A DNA stretch of 64,000 bases from positions 19,744,363 to 19,808,362 of the forward strand of contig NC_052135.2 of assembly GCF_016086655.4 (NCBI RefSeq), written 5' to 3'. Positions 12,405-23,364 of this stretch are shown here, piece after piece. The notes below the pieces were generated by a model that worked only from the letters and a program-made list of their open reading frames with translations, was not told the origin of the DNA and made no database searches. Source of the stretch: Lepeophtheirus salmonis. Lineage: Eukaryota > Arthropoda > Copepoda > Siphonostomatoida > Caligidae. Position 1 is the first letter of the stretch. Every line of letters starts with the position of its first letter. The position numbers were made by a program, and so were the translations under genes.

Positions 12405-12800
12405 TTTAATTGTACAAAAAACGTTTAAAAAAAGTTTGAACAGTTATGGAAAATATTTAAAAGTAGCTCAACGTCCTTAAAGTTTTAAAATTTACAATTT
12501 CAAAGAATAAAATAGAGATTTTGCTTAAATGCTGTCCATATACCTCAGATTAAAATTTTTTTGCAATAATAAATTAAGCTTATTAAATTTATTATAAAAT
12601 ATATTTTGTAACGTTTTCAAAAAAATAATATCTTTTTGTTCAAAATAACGACAATTGAAGTTGATTAAAATGTAGCTATGCCCATTTTTTAATTTCTTTA
12701 TCATATTGTAACCTAACTGTTGAACTGATAAATATGAAAATTTACAATTACGTTTAAAACATATTAAATTCAAATTTTTTGTCAAATTTAATTGCCTTAG
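12405..12800 (-). repeat. Left arm of a large inverted repeat
   Basis: Its reverse complement aligns with 15400-15800 for about 400 bases. Shared blocks are AAACGTAATTG(T/C)AAATTTTCAT, GTTAGGTT(A/G)CAATATG, CAACTTCAATT followed by CGTTATTTTGAA, and ATATTTTATTATAAAT. The inner side abuts a 29-bp tandem array. A 93-codon frame inside it (12525-12806) runs through repeat sequence and has no counterpart frame in the other arm. Confidence 0.8.
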
Positions 12801-12804
12801 CGAC

Positions 12805-12900
12805 ATTTTAATTAACTTTGACGGAAAATGTATATTTTAATTAACTTTGACGGAGAATGTCCATTTTAATTAACTTTGACGGAAAATGTCCATTTTAATT
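12805..12900. repeat. 29-bp tandem repeat, 3.3 copies
   Basis: Units ATTTTAATTAACTTTGACGG plus (A/G)AATGT(AT/CC) start at 12805, 12834 and 12863, with a partial fourth at 12892. The copies differ at only two or three positions, so the expansion is recent compared with the decayed repeats around it. Confidence 0.95.
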
Positions 12901-13037
12901 CCATTATAATATATAAAACAAGTTATAAAAATTTAGGCTATCCTAGTCGAAGGGGGTACCTATAAAAAAAAATCATTTGGATACATTTTGTCCTTTGTTC
13001 TTGATGTCAAATCAAATAAATAAAAAAATACTTACAA

Positions 13038-13790
13038 GGGCGATGTAGTTCCCCCAACATTATTTGAATCAGCAGAACCAAATTTTGGTACTGCAACTAG
13101 GGAAGTAGAACACAAACACAAAATTTAAGCAAATTTGAATAATGTTTTGCTCTAACACAACTCCAATTTCTTAACGTGAAAATTTTTATTTATGGGTTTT
13201 ACAAAAAAATATGTTGAAAATTGACATATTTATATACTCAATTAAAGATTATCTTGTCTTATAATTTTTTTACACATCACTTTCCTTAATTGTATCAAGC
13301 AATAAATGATTAATCTGATACCGTTTATTAAATAAAAAAGACAGTATTAAACTTTATTTGAGAAAAGAAGAAGAAAAATAATAGTTTTTCCTTTTTTAGT
13401 CATTTTCTTTTTTTACTGATTATCAACTTCATATGATAATATAATTTTATAATTATAATTGAATTAGTAACCACTTTACACATATAAATACATAGATTTT
13501 TCGACAATTTTTAAATACAAACTACTTTTTTTTTTTCTAACCTGATCAAAAAATAATACTAATCGTACGAGTTCTTCAGTTAGATACCATAAATGTGCCC
13601 AGAATGCCATAATTACTACATCCAGACCAGTTTTATTGATCTTCATATAACTGATCAAATAATTGACAAGTATGAAATTATTCAAAGTACTACTGAAGAA
13701 AGTGTAGTTGTTTAGTTTCTGTTGCTGTACAGTCATAAATACAGAGCCCTTATTTAAATCTTGAACTATAATACAAAGTACTACTTATTT
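13038..13790 (-). mobile_element. Second copy of the 9.7-kb transposon, left portion
   Basis: The start GGGCGATGTAGTTCCCCC and the next 700 bases match 9707-10560: the TIR, the GAAAAGAAGAAGAAAAATAA patch, ACTTTACACATATAA and the transposase fragment. Similarity stops near 13775. I found no matching right TIR downstream, so the copy is truncated or its right end has been lost in the inverted-repeat region that surrounds it. Confidence 0.75.
13476..13736 (-). pseudogene. Unnamed transposase-family protein, C-terminal fragment
   Basis: This is homologous to the fragment at 10228-10503, sharing LISYMKINKT and WYLTEELVRLVLFFDQVR. Ahead of this the two copies align only loosely, and the ends have drifted. 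Relative to its sister it has lost about 30 residues and gained a K-rich run from a poly(T). The fragment lies inside the truncated transposon copy and cannot encode a working protein. Confidence 0.6.
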
Positions 13791-13984
13791 TATTTCTATT
13801 TAAATATTTAGACACAAGATTTAATCAATGCAAATTATTTCATTTTTTATGTAAATTTATTTAAAAATCCCTATATTTCTATTTTCTTATAATATTATTC
13901 ATATAAATAATTTGTATAAGTTGTAGACAAATGCTAATTACTTTTTGCAGTTGTTTTCTTGTTGGTGTTCCGGGAGATCCTTTA

Positions 13985-14176
13985 TGGGTCTTCCACGAAT
14001 TGCAGATGGCATTGAAATTTTGACTTGTCATTTGTTATTATCCTATTATATTCTGTGATGAGCGTCACTACTCTTTCAGCAAGCTCATTGCATACATGGA
14101 GAGACACAACTTTATCGGATACCTCCATGTAGTCTTCCACTACCATTCCAAAGTGCTGGATCCAACTTCTAAAAAA
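13985..14176 (-). pseudogene. Same transposase family, extreme C-terminal segment
   Basis: A 64-codon open stretch (stop to stop, no start) contains WIQHFGMVVEDYMEVSD, then NELAERVVTLITEYN, then RIITNDKSKFQ. The 'N-x-x-A-E-R-x-V-x-L-I-x-x-[FY]-N-x-x-[IL]-T-x-D' pattern is what I remember following the WYLTEEL block in intact members. Here it lies upstream of that block on the same strand, so the order is wrong for one simple gene. The region therefore joins pieces of at least two copies. Strand agrees with the pieces on either side. Confidence 0.5.
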
Positions 14177-14580
14177 CTATCAGGCAGCTACAAAATTAGG
14201 TAATTGATCTTCTTCTTTTTTTTTTTGGTTTTATTAAGATTTAGAATCACTTTTACGTCCCAATGTACGATCAGAGGAACTTCAGGACTGAAATTTGCTT
14301 TGATATCTTAATTTTTTTTAAATCTGTCGTTTGCCCAGTTTTTTATCAATTGTTTATGTATTAAATTAAAGTTCTTTCATATTTTGGCACAACTTTTACC
14401 TGCTCCTGATTATTTATGTTGGGATACTTTCGTTCGATCAAAGGCAGCTCAAAGATCTAAATAAATAATTGTTTCTTTTTCTTGTACTATCTTTTGAAGT
14501 AAACATTGTTATTTTATCTTCACATTGATTTAGTTTGCTCATCAAAAGTATGAGGCTAAGAATTTAAAGAAGAAGATTGC

Positions 14581-15018
14581 TTAAATATGTTTTTTCTTGT
14601 TTCCTTCCTTGACCTTTTTCTTAAATCGCTTTTCTTTTGCTGCAAGGCTTTTATCAACTCCAACCATGGACCCTTTTTGTCCTTTTTCACGCTGGGCTAA
14701 GAAGAATTCTTTGTTGTCTTGGAATACGGATTGCATCATTGCATCAGATTGAGCAATATCGAAGATATTGTCAAAATGGGAAACAAAGGCTTTTGCTTTT
14801 TTAAGTCGTGTCGTTGATGATCTCAATGTGTTCTTCTTAAGAAGCCTCCATTTTTCAAAAATAAATTCAAGTTTACTTTGACTATTGAAGTAGTTCTTAA
14901 TAGGGAGTCTTGCCTTATTCCAAAAAACAACTATTTCTTCATTTGCAAAAGTTAAAGATTTCCATATTGTCTTTTTCAGACTAAAATGATTTTGAAAAAA
15001 AGACCTTAAGCCATTCAA
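14581..15018 (-). pseudogene. Same transposase family, N-terminal 145-residue segment
   Basis: This is the longest open frame in the window. It starts at an ATG (complement of 15016-15018) and ends at 14581. Recognisable segments are IVVFWNKARLPIKN, KLEFIFEKWRLLKKN, AFVSHFDNIFDIAQSDAM, then EFFLAQREKGQKGSMVGVD and a basic tail. The 'FDIA-x-x-DA' and 'FL-x-x-Q-R-x-x-G-x-x-G-x-M-x-G-V-D' patterns are the N-terminal signature of the same unnamed family whose C-terminal signatures lie at 13985-14176 and 13476-13736. The tail runs into a stop after KKKHI. The function of this region in the family is unknown to me; the basic tail could bind nucleic acid. With no catalytic middle part nearby, I treat it as a fragment that happens to be intact. 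Confidence 0.6.
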
Positions 15019-15399
15019 ACTTATGGTAATTTGCTTCCTGTTAATACTGTCACAGATTCTCCAATTATATAAAATGTAGATTTGGATTGCGTAGCCATTC
15101 TAATATTTGGAAACTAATAGATATAATGACTCAATTGTAAAAGTATTTATAAATAGAATGCATAAATTTACTCCCCTTTGTTTTTACAATATATATGCAT
15201 TCTTTGTTCAATTAAAAACTCACTCATAATTTATTTGATACACTATCAGAAAAAGAGTACAAAAATATATCCAAATGATATATTTTTTTGTAGTTACCAC
15301 TTTCAACTAGGATAATCTATATTTTAATTGCTGGTTTTATATGTTAAAATTGAATTTAGATGGTAACTGTCCATGAAAAGGTCATAAAAAGGTCACTAT

Positions 15400-15800
15400 T
15401 ACCATGGTAATTAAAAATTTAAATTTTTTGTTGAATTTAATGTGAATTAAACGTAATTGCAAATTTTCATGTTTATTAGTGCAATAGTTAGGTTGCAATA
15501 TGCTAAAGAAATAAAAAGAGGGTCATTTGCTAAATTTCAACCAACTTCAATTTACGTTATTTTGAAAATATAATTTGTACTTTTTTGAGATAATTATTGA
15601 ATATATTTTATTATAAATATAGTATGCTCAATTTATGGCTTATGTAGAAAAATGCTTTTATTTAAGATAAATGTACATTATTCAAGTAAATACACCGTTT
15701 GTTCTTCAAAAATGTAAATTTTCAAAACTTTAGGGACACTTAACTACCTCTAAATATTTTTCAAAACTGTTCGAACTTTTTTTTAAATATTTTTTGTAAA
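15400..15800 (+). repeat. Right arm of the large inverted repeat
   Basis: Inverse partner of 12405-12800. Similarity fades at GTCACTATTACCATGG on the inner side and at TTTTTTGTA-AA on the outer side. The arms enclose about 2.6 kb that contains the three transposase fragments. Confidence 0.8.
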
Positions 15801-17465
15801 AGTAGGACCCATTTTTTAACTTCAGCTATTACTTTTCCAAAAGAAAAATGATTTTATTATCACCTTAATGAAGATTTATGTGTTTTTGAATAATTCATAT
15901 TTCCTTTATTTAATATGCGATAACTTAAATTCAATGTTGACTGAAAACTTGGACTCAAACTTAATATTTTTTTAAACCCAAATAAAACAAGTGCTTTTAG
16001 AACTAAACTGCATATAATGTTCATTTTTCAATATATTCCCTAGGTTATTACTGGGGTTATTAATTAGAAAATACGAATGTATTCAAATTGAAGTTATTTG
16101 TAAATCAATTAATGAGATTCAATAATGCAGAAAAAACTATTATTCATTTAAAATTCCATTGTGACTGTTATTCTGAAACAGGTTAATGTGCATCAATTAT
16201 GAGAGTCAGTTATCCCTATTGTTAATATATTTTAATTATCTATTTTTCTCCTTACAAGTCGTTCTTTATTGCTTTATTAGGATACAATATTTATTCATTG
16301 TATCTTGCAACCTTAACTCCCACAAATGGAAGATAGGTATAAGAAACAGTCAATTCTTTCAAATTAAGGACTTGATACTTTACATTGTCATCATCTGGGT
16401 TTTTTTAACTCCTCCTTTTCTTAGCAGTGTTCTGAACGTTGATTGTCAAGTTGTGGACCATTTTGATACCATTTTCATGAAGAAAAGTCTACAACTGACA
16501 AAAGAATGGACGTTATAAATTGGTTTTTTGATGATAGCGGGATAATGCCGTTTTATACATAGATACACAGAAGCCTCATATTTTATTTAATTGACATGAT
16601 ACTCACGCATTCCACCCAATGTTACGCCTTACATGGAATAAATCACGCGTTTGTACCCAATATGCGTCCTTAAGGTAGTAAAAATAGCTAATTTAGAATC
16701 GCATGTTTCGAATCCAGCACCATCATAAAGTTCTCAAAATAAGTCACAAGTAACGCTATTTAATCTGAAGTTAATAAATTATTTGGTTTATATGGATTAT
16801 TCTTGATTTTTCATAGCTTATTTAAAACTTGGGAGCCCAATTGAATGACGTCATAACAATGATTTGTCACTTAAAAATCTCACACCGAATTAACTTTTAA
16901 AACCTGAAAGTTCTATATGCTTATTTAGGTTTGTACATAGTAATCATCCTTCTTCAAAATTAGTAATAATTTATTTAGTCATCCAGTTTATTTAGTCGTA
17001 CATAAAAATGTATGTATATGGTAAATACATTTCTTTCATGTCATTCATAATTGCAATTTGCCATGCAATACTCCGATTTATAATAACTCTTTGTTTCTAT
17101 GTACGTACATACCTAGGTACAAAAGAGTGAGTATGTAGTTTGTGTGTTATTTAGTTGTATTTTTCACTCCCTTGAAAGTTGTTCGTTTTGTTTTTGACTC
17201 CTCCTACATAACTGCATACTTGAACTCGTTAAAAAATAATAATCATTATTGTACAGCAAATGAAATGCATTACTAATTATTAGTATTAAGGAAAAACGTC
17301 CCAAGAGGGTGCAAAGGGGAAAATCACACCCTACAAAAAAAGTTCCTTCTTACTTATACAAAATATAAAATTTAGGACAGTTTCCCCAAAGTCTACTGAA
17401 GTATCTATATACAGTTGTAAAAATATTACTTAAGAATAGAGTGATACTTTTTTTAGTTGCAACAT
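15801..17465. other. Spacer with no recognisable gene
   Basis: A 110-codon frame at 16186-16518 has no motif, low-complexity hydrophobic content typical of A+T-rich chance frames, and no splice context. A palindromic TGACGTCA is present at 16846-16853. A tRNA B-box-like TTTCGAATCC at 16708 has no matching A box or cloverleaf. Confidence 0.5.
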
Positions 17466-17800
17466 CAACAGCGTTTAATCTTTTACAGAGCTGCTATCAT
17501 TATTATTTAATTATTGATGAGAAAACATCAATGTAAATTGTTATCACTAGAGCCTGAAAGACGTATTGCAAATAAATCTTAACATTGATGATTTGTTGTG
17601 AAGTCATAAATATACGTCTTAATTGGACTCGGAGTAGAATTGAAGATCGATATCGGATCTTGCCTTGTTAAATAAAAAGTGGAATTTTTCTTTATTTATT
17701 TTATCTCATGACTGTTCATAGCTAATTTAATGAAACGTCAAAACAGCTTATCTACTTTCCAGCAAAACATTCTTGAAATTGTCAGCATTACCATATCAAT
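17466..17800 (+). repeat. Dispersed short element (GGTTACCATG family)
   Basis: It starts with AGAGCTGCTATCATTATTAT and GAGAAAACATCA, carries GACTCGGAGTAGAATTGAAG and CATAGCTAATTTAATGAAAC, then GTCAAAACAGCT, and ends TTGAAATTGTCAGCATTACCAT. The same order occurs at 19735, 22930 and 35250. The family has no protein and no clear poly(A), so it is either a MITE or an unclassified SINE. Confidence 0.7.
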
Positions 17801-18999
17801 TTTTGGGTTTTTTAACACACCAGGCGATCATAGTTTTTACAACTCTATACCTACCTACTTAACATAATATATCACTTGTAAATGTACTTACATAAGTGGT
17901 CCATCAAGATAAAATCAACTATTTTTATTTTTCGTTATTCACTCATTTCATGTTGGCAAATTACATGAAGACGTTTATGGTACAATCTAAACATTATTAT
18001 AAATAAAAGTGACTATGATTATCAAGTTTAAGGGAATTAAGATTTACTAAAATAGAAATACATGCAACAAATACAATGACTAAAAATTTGATCTAATTAC
18101 TTAATATTTCGTTTTTGCAGCGTACATAATTTTGAGCATTTATGATATCTAAGCCTATTTTTTGAATATATCTAGGTTACTGGACAACATTGGCAATAAC
18201 CAATCCCCTTTCTGATTTTCAATCCCATTGTTGCTGCACAGTATCTTCCACTCTGTTAATTAATTACAGTACAGGATCTAGATCTTGATAGGTCTAATTT
18301 GAAATTGGGTTTAGATCGATTTTATGGATGACTTGTTCATGATGTCATGTTTGTTTTATATGTGTACAACATGTATGTCTGGTAAAGGAGAACATCTATC
18401 CATAAAGCGAGACTGGCAAATATTGATCAACAATTACAAAACGATTTCACTATGACTACTGTCTCTATTAAAATGTCGGTCCATATCGATTTTATTTAAG
18501 TTAATAACTTAAGATCGAACTGAAAAAAAATTGGTCTTGAGCTAAGTCTCAACACTAGTATATACTTTGCAGAACCACCAACCTCATTTGTTTCAAAATA
18601 TTCCTCCCTTGAAAACGATGATGGCATATGGTACACAATATTATTATCATTATATATTGCAAAAAAAAAAATCAATTTTAAGCTGCAAATAATATTATAG
18701 CATTAGCATTATATATAAAAATATGTTTATATAGAGACATTAAAGTTAATGATTTAGAAATATTATATTAAAAAAAGAGTATCAATTTCATTTGCTGTTT
18801 CTTTGAAACAAAAACAAAATATATGCGTAAAAGAGAAGGAAATGAAGAATTCTAAGTAAAGGTTAAAACTTTTTATAACTTCATATTTCTTCATTTGATG
18901 GAGTATGTATAAGAGCTTATTGTCGTACGTCACATATTTCTGATAAACTGAAAACACAATATGATGGAGGCTTATCATGCATTTTTTTGATCAGGGTAT

Positions 19000-19290
19000 A
19001 TAGTAGGGTTTCTCAATCCCGGTAAAATGGTCTTTGAGTCTGATAGCGGTTAACTTTTTATTAAATTTCGGGATCCCAGGAAATGTTGAAATTCTGTTAA
19101 GTAATAGTAAATAATATATGTTAAAATATTTTTTTTATATTTCAATGAGAAATTTTAAATTATTCTTAATAATAAATATATTCTCAATTTTTAAATTATC
19201 TTTTAATAGTGCGTTGGGTTTTTTACAAACCACAGGTCCCAATTTTTTTAAATTCGTAACCCAATACGAACCAGAAATTTTTTTTTGCTT
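19000..19290 (+). repeat. Dispersed CCCGGGA-family element
   Basis: It begins AGTAGGGTTTCTCAATCCCGG, has a second box TTTCGGGATCCCAGGAAA, an A+T-rich middle, and a tail GTTGGGTTTTTTACAAACC-ACAGGTCCCAA. The tail recurs at 33290, 53340 and 56345. Confidence 0.7.
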
Positions 19291-19734
19291 TACATATAAT
19301 TAAAAGTAACTGATATTATAAATATTTAAATAATAGATTTCCTGGTACTTTGATACATGTAAAACAACGAGAAATATCAAGAAAACAAAGATAAATGTAG
19401 TTATTAAATAAATAAAATATTTAAAATTATTTGTTTTTCAAACAATTTCCTCTAAAGTTGTCAATTTTATTTATTGTATAAAATAATATATCATAGTGGA
19501 TCTTATTATTATATTTAAAATTGTTTTGATCATGACCAAAGATATTGCCTTTTGGAAATTTTGCAAATAAAGAATACAGAATAATAAGTAGTGATGAAAA
19601 TCGTGTGAATTTTTGGGCTGGCCCATTATTTTGGAAATCAGATGAAATAAGTTTCTTTTCCTGAGCAGATATCATTATAATTTAATTCCTGAGTAGTAAA
19701 TATATTCAGTTATATTAAAAATGTGATTGAACGT

Positions 19735-19932
19735 TTGTGAGTACCCATACAAGACGAAGAGTAACCTTGAGGATTTTTATTGGGTTATAATTAAAGTTGG
19801 GGATTGACATCAAAGTAATTATTGTCGATGCCCCTCTTTATTTTTGGTTCTCCCTGCCTCTCCTCTCTTGTCACAGCTGATTGTAGTTTATCTCTTCTAA
19901 AATATTCTTCAAATTGTGAGGGTTACCATGTT
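19735..19932 (+). repeat. Dispersed short element (GGTTACCATG family)
   Basis: It contains GTGAGTACCCATACAAGACG, GGGTTATAATTAAAG, GGATTGACATCAAAGTAATT, TGTCACAGCTGATTGTAG and the terminal CAAATTGTGAGGGTTACCATG. Confidence 0.75.
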
Positions 19933-19939
19933 TATTTTG

Positions 19940-21075
19940 CTGTTCTTATTTTTTTAATAAGATAATCCAACAAGTAGAAAGAAAGGTATGTTTCAACGAT
20001 AAATAAATAAATAAAAACTTTGAACCGATAATATAAAACATAGAAAGAAGGCGAATAAGTGATACATAAAAATCTCAGAGAGGTCAGATTACCAGAGGCG
20101 AACATGTATGTGGCAAAACTAATGTTACAAAATGTTTGCAGCAAAAATATCCTGATCCATTTATGCTTATGCTTCTAAAATGGTCGACATACACTATTAT
20201 GAAGCTATGTAAAAAAATTATCTTATATCTTTATTTTTTCCCCAACCAATCAATGATCAGCACAACATACCCATACCGACATGAAAATTAACAATGTATT
20301 CCTTGGTCATCTATCTATTTTTCTATTATTGTTGTCGCTCTTTATTAGGTTTCTAAACGTTGCCTGATTAATTGAGTTTGAATGAGCTTTTGTTAAGCTG
20401 GGAACTTTTTCTAACTTAGCATTATTGAAGAATAGTAAAACATAAGCTGGGAAAAAATGGGACAACTACAAAAAGATTTTGGCCTTTTTTCTCCCTCTTT
20501 ACAAAAAAAGTAAAATGAGATTGCAATATATTTATAACCATTATAATATGTATTTATTATTAAATGAAACTTTATGTGATGGTCTTTCTAACTAGATCTT
20601 TGTTACGGTTTTATCATATTAAGATGTAGATTGTTTTCTTATATCATCTGTCGATTTGTCTACTCTTATCTATATACTATTAGAGTTGATCTGTAAAACC
20701 CACATTAAATCGTGTGAAGATTATTACAACTATGGGTTCTATTTTTATTTCTCTTTTAGAGACAAAGTTACGAGCTACAACGAAATTACTAGCAACTAGC
20801 ATTATTTAGCAACTTTGTAGTGGGATAAAAAGGTATACTTACGTCTATCTATGATCAACTGTATTATTTATATGTAGCTTTTACTGCTTGATTCTCAAAC
20901 TAACCTATATTGCATAATGATGAACGATGATAAGAAAAATATATCTGGTTTTTATGACTAGAAATAATATATCTTTATAGAATAATGAATACTTCGAAAA
21001 ATAAAAGCATTTTCGGATTGATCGATCATGAGAGTTTCTCTTTATAGGTTGAATGATATATCATTTACCTATGTA
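19940..21075. other. Spacer with no recognisable gene
   Basis: Nothing beyond A+T-rich sequence and short chance frames is visible. Confidence 0.5.
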
Positions 21076-21079
21076 GGTA

Positions 21080-21345
21080 CTAGGGGTTCTCTTCCGTTTC
21101 TCCGGGGTTTACTCCAACATTGAATTCCCAGGAAAATCCTACATTTAATTATTTCATAAAGTAAGCTGTATATATTTAGGTCGAGCTATATATTTTACAA
21201 TAATTATACAACCCTCAGATTCATAATTTACAATTTAAGTTTTTGTGTAGCGAGTAAGATCGAGTTACAAAATTTAAATGAATGGACATGTGGGCTTATA
21301 AAAAAACGAAACATCCTGCACACTATAAGTGGTAATGATAAAAAT
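21080..21345 (+). repeat. Dispersed CCCGGGA-family element
   Basis: It begins TAGGGGTTCTCTTCCGTTTC, then GAATTCCCAGGAAAATCCT and AATTATTTCATAAA, and shares a GAGTAAGATCGAGTTACA segment with the next copy at 21700. It sits 100 bases from that copy in the same orientation. Confidence 0.65.
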
Positions 21346-21445
21346 GAGAATTGGGAATTGCTTTTATTTATAATACAAAGAGTTAGTTTTTTCTCTACAA
21401 ATAATTTCGTATAAAGTTGTTCATTTTATTTAGTAATTACATAAT

Positions 21446-21800
21446 AGGGTTTCTTTCCCGAAATCCTGGGATCTTGTTTACCCAGAATTTCTTTGGGTTT
21501 ATCGCATCAACAAAAGAATTCTCGGAAAACTCTACATGTATGTAATTATTTCATAAAAATGTAATTATTTAATTATTATAGTTATAACAATATCCATACC
21601 GAGTTTACCCTTAGTTTGCGGGTGGGAATGTCTATTTCACATTTTTAATATCTCCAATTTAATCACTTACCATTACAATTTTTGGGTTGCAAGTCGGATC
21701 AGGTAACATAATTTAAAAAAGCAGGACTTGCAGGCTCGTAAACAAACAACCCGGTCACTATTAGTGAAAGTGATAAATATTGATGAAACTCCGATATATT
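21446..21800 (+). repeat. Dispersed CCCGGGA-family element, long form
   Basis: TAGGGTTTCTTTCCCGAAATCCTGGGATCTTG opens it in two halves. The 3' part AAGTCGGATCAGGTAACATA, AGCAGGACTTGCAGGCTCGT and AACCCGGTCACTATTAGTGA matches 46490-46580. Confidence 0.7.
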
Positions 21801-21879
21801 TTTTCGTGCACCGAAAACTGCACATGAGAAAATTGCCGAAAAAAATTATTACAATATAGGACGATGAGGGGTGATAAAT

Positions 21880-22005
21880 AGGTAAGGAACCTATAAAATA
21901 TTGTTGAATACTCTCCACCCAAGGATTGGCCAGTGTCCCAGGGGTAATGTGGGATTGTTAAAAACTACCGCCAATTAATCCAAGGCACTCCTATAATACC
22001 AAAAA
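21880..22005 (-). repeat. Left arm of a foldback element
   Basis: Its reverse complement (GGTATTATAGGAGTGCCTTGG, GGTAGTTTTTAA, CTGGCCAATCCTTGGG, AGTATTCA) aligns with 22547-22665 on the plus strand (GGTATTAAAGGAGTTCCTTG, CCGGCCAATCCGAGGGG, TGTATTCA). Confidence 0.65.
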
Positions 22006-22349
22006 ATAGTATTATTTTAAATAAAAATTTATAACATATTGATATTTGTTTAAGTAGAAGTATAATTTTTATAATTTTATTTTATTTACCATTTTCTCAC
22101 AGGATTAGTTAAATTATTTCCAATAGAAATCAGTTAGATACACAAACCTTTCCAAAAAGGAAAAAAAAAAGTAATTTAAAATTGAGTGTACCATTGCAAA
22201 ATTTAAGAAATTTTTTTTACTGATATGACAATAAAAATTCAAATATTGTTATTTGCGTGTAACGTAGCATCCATAATAAAAAAAGTTAACTTGTGTAAAA
22301 ACACACAAAAAAAGGGGGGTTTGCAAACCAACCACTTAAACTATAGTTA

Positions 22350-22590
22350 GGTATTAGGGGGATTCCTTGAATGTGTTGTTGGTAATTTTTAAGGATCCAG
22401 GGGTACCCTGAAGTACCCAACGGAATCCAAGGGCTTGAAAATATTTTTTGGTAATAAAACGGTTCCTTGGAAAATTTACGGTAGTTTTTAAGGATACAGG
22501 AAACCCCCAAGTACCCCACTAAGCCCAAGAGATAGGAAGTTTTTTTGGTATTAAAGGAGTTCCTTGTAGGTATTGGATGAATTGAAAATG
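22350..22590 (+). repeat. Tandem repeat of about 100 bp, 2.4 copies
   Basis: Units start at GGTA in 22350, 22450 and 22547. Each carries GGTA-TTCCTTG, then GGTA(A/G)TTTTTAAGGAT, CAGG, AGTACCC and AAGTTTTTT-type blocks. Units 1 and 2 differ at many positions, so the duplication is old. An 80-codon minus-strand frame across it (22286-22528, rich in G, Y, S and P) comes only from the repeat. Confidence 0.8.
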
Positions 22591-22665
22591 CTTTTTATTA
22601 ATTTCACACTAACCCCGGCCAATCCGAGGGGAGCTTGTATTCATACCATATTTTAAGAGGCCCTA
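22547..22665 (+). repeat. Right arm of the foldback element
   Basis: It overlaps the last partial 100-bp unit and is the inverse of 21880-22005, so the whole structure spans about 780 bp with the tandem units next to the right arm. Confidence 0.65.
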
Positions 22666-22929
22666 AGTTATTGACCCCCCTCCCCCTCCTTACATTTCTT
22701 AGAAAATTGGATTCAATTTAAAAAATTGTATGGAAATTCTATTACAACAATATTACTCAAAAAAGGGAAAGGGAAAAAAAGGGGAGAAAGGAAAAAAATA
22801 TATTATTCACCCTTAAGGATAATCCCTTGGGGACGGAGCAAACAAATATGTTTTCATATTTCTCATAAATAATATTAAGCGAATTAATAATGTGTTATTG
22901 TTCATCATGAAGTATGAACATTCAAAACC

Positions 22930-23198
22930 TTATTGAACATTCGTGTGTACTCATAAAAGACAGAGAGTAACTTTGACGGTTTGATGCGGAGTTATAATTG
23001 TAAGTCCTTGATGGACTCCAAAGTAGAATTGAGGATCAACATTGGAGTAATTTCTAGCAAATGTCCTAGTTTATTTCCTTCTCCACCCCTTGCTTGTCAC
23101 AGCTGATTTTATCTTATCTACATAATGAAAGGTGGTGCCAAATAAGCTGCTCTCCTTCAAAATAATGTAATATAAAATTGTCAAGGTTACCATGTTGA
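22930..23198 (+). repeat. Dispersed short element (GGTTACCATG family), best copy
   Basis: Blocks in order are GTGTGTACTCATAAAAGACA, GAGAGTAACTTTGACGG, GCGGAGTTATAATTG, GGACTCCAAAGTAGAATTGA, TTGGAGTAATTTCTAGC, TGTCACAGCTGATTTTA and the end AAAATTGTCAAGGTTACCAT. I used this copy to recognise the others. Confidence 0.8.
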
Positions 23199-23364
23199 TA
23201 TTCAGTTTATTTTTTCAACAAGCCTCAAAATGCACATAGTTTTAGTCACTTGAGAGGAAAATAAGGAACATGATAATTGAGAGTATATATACAGTTTAGA
23301 CTAGCTTCACATATATTATTTCTTTTAAAAATAAATTTTTCAATTTCTGTATATTTATTTTTTA

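Noticed and set aside
12525..12806. A 93-codon minus-strand open frame
   Set aside because: It lies wholly in the inverted-repeat arm and the partner arm at 15400-15800 does not keep the frame.
16186..16518. A 110-codon plus-strand open frame
   Set aside because: Composition is that of chance frames (F, I, L, Y), with no recognisable domain and no regulatory or splice context.
16665..16730. A tRNA-like B box (TTTCGAATCC)
   Set aside because: No A box at the right distance and no acceptor-stem pairing; it is probably chance.
22286..22528. An 80-codon frame with repeated LGVSCILKNYRK / LGTSGYPWILKNYQ
   Set aside because: The internal repetition is explained by the 100-bp tandem DNA repeat, not by a repeated protein.
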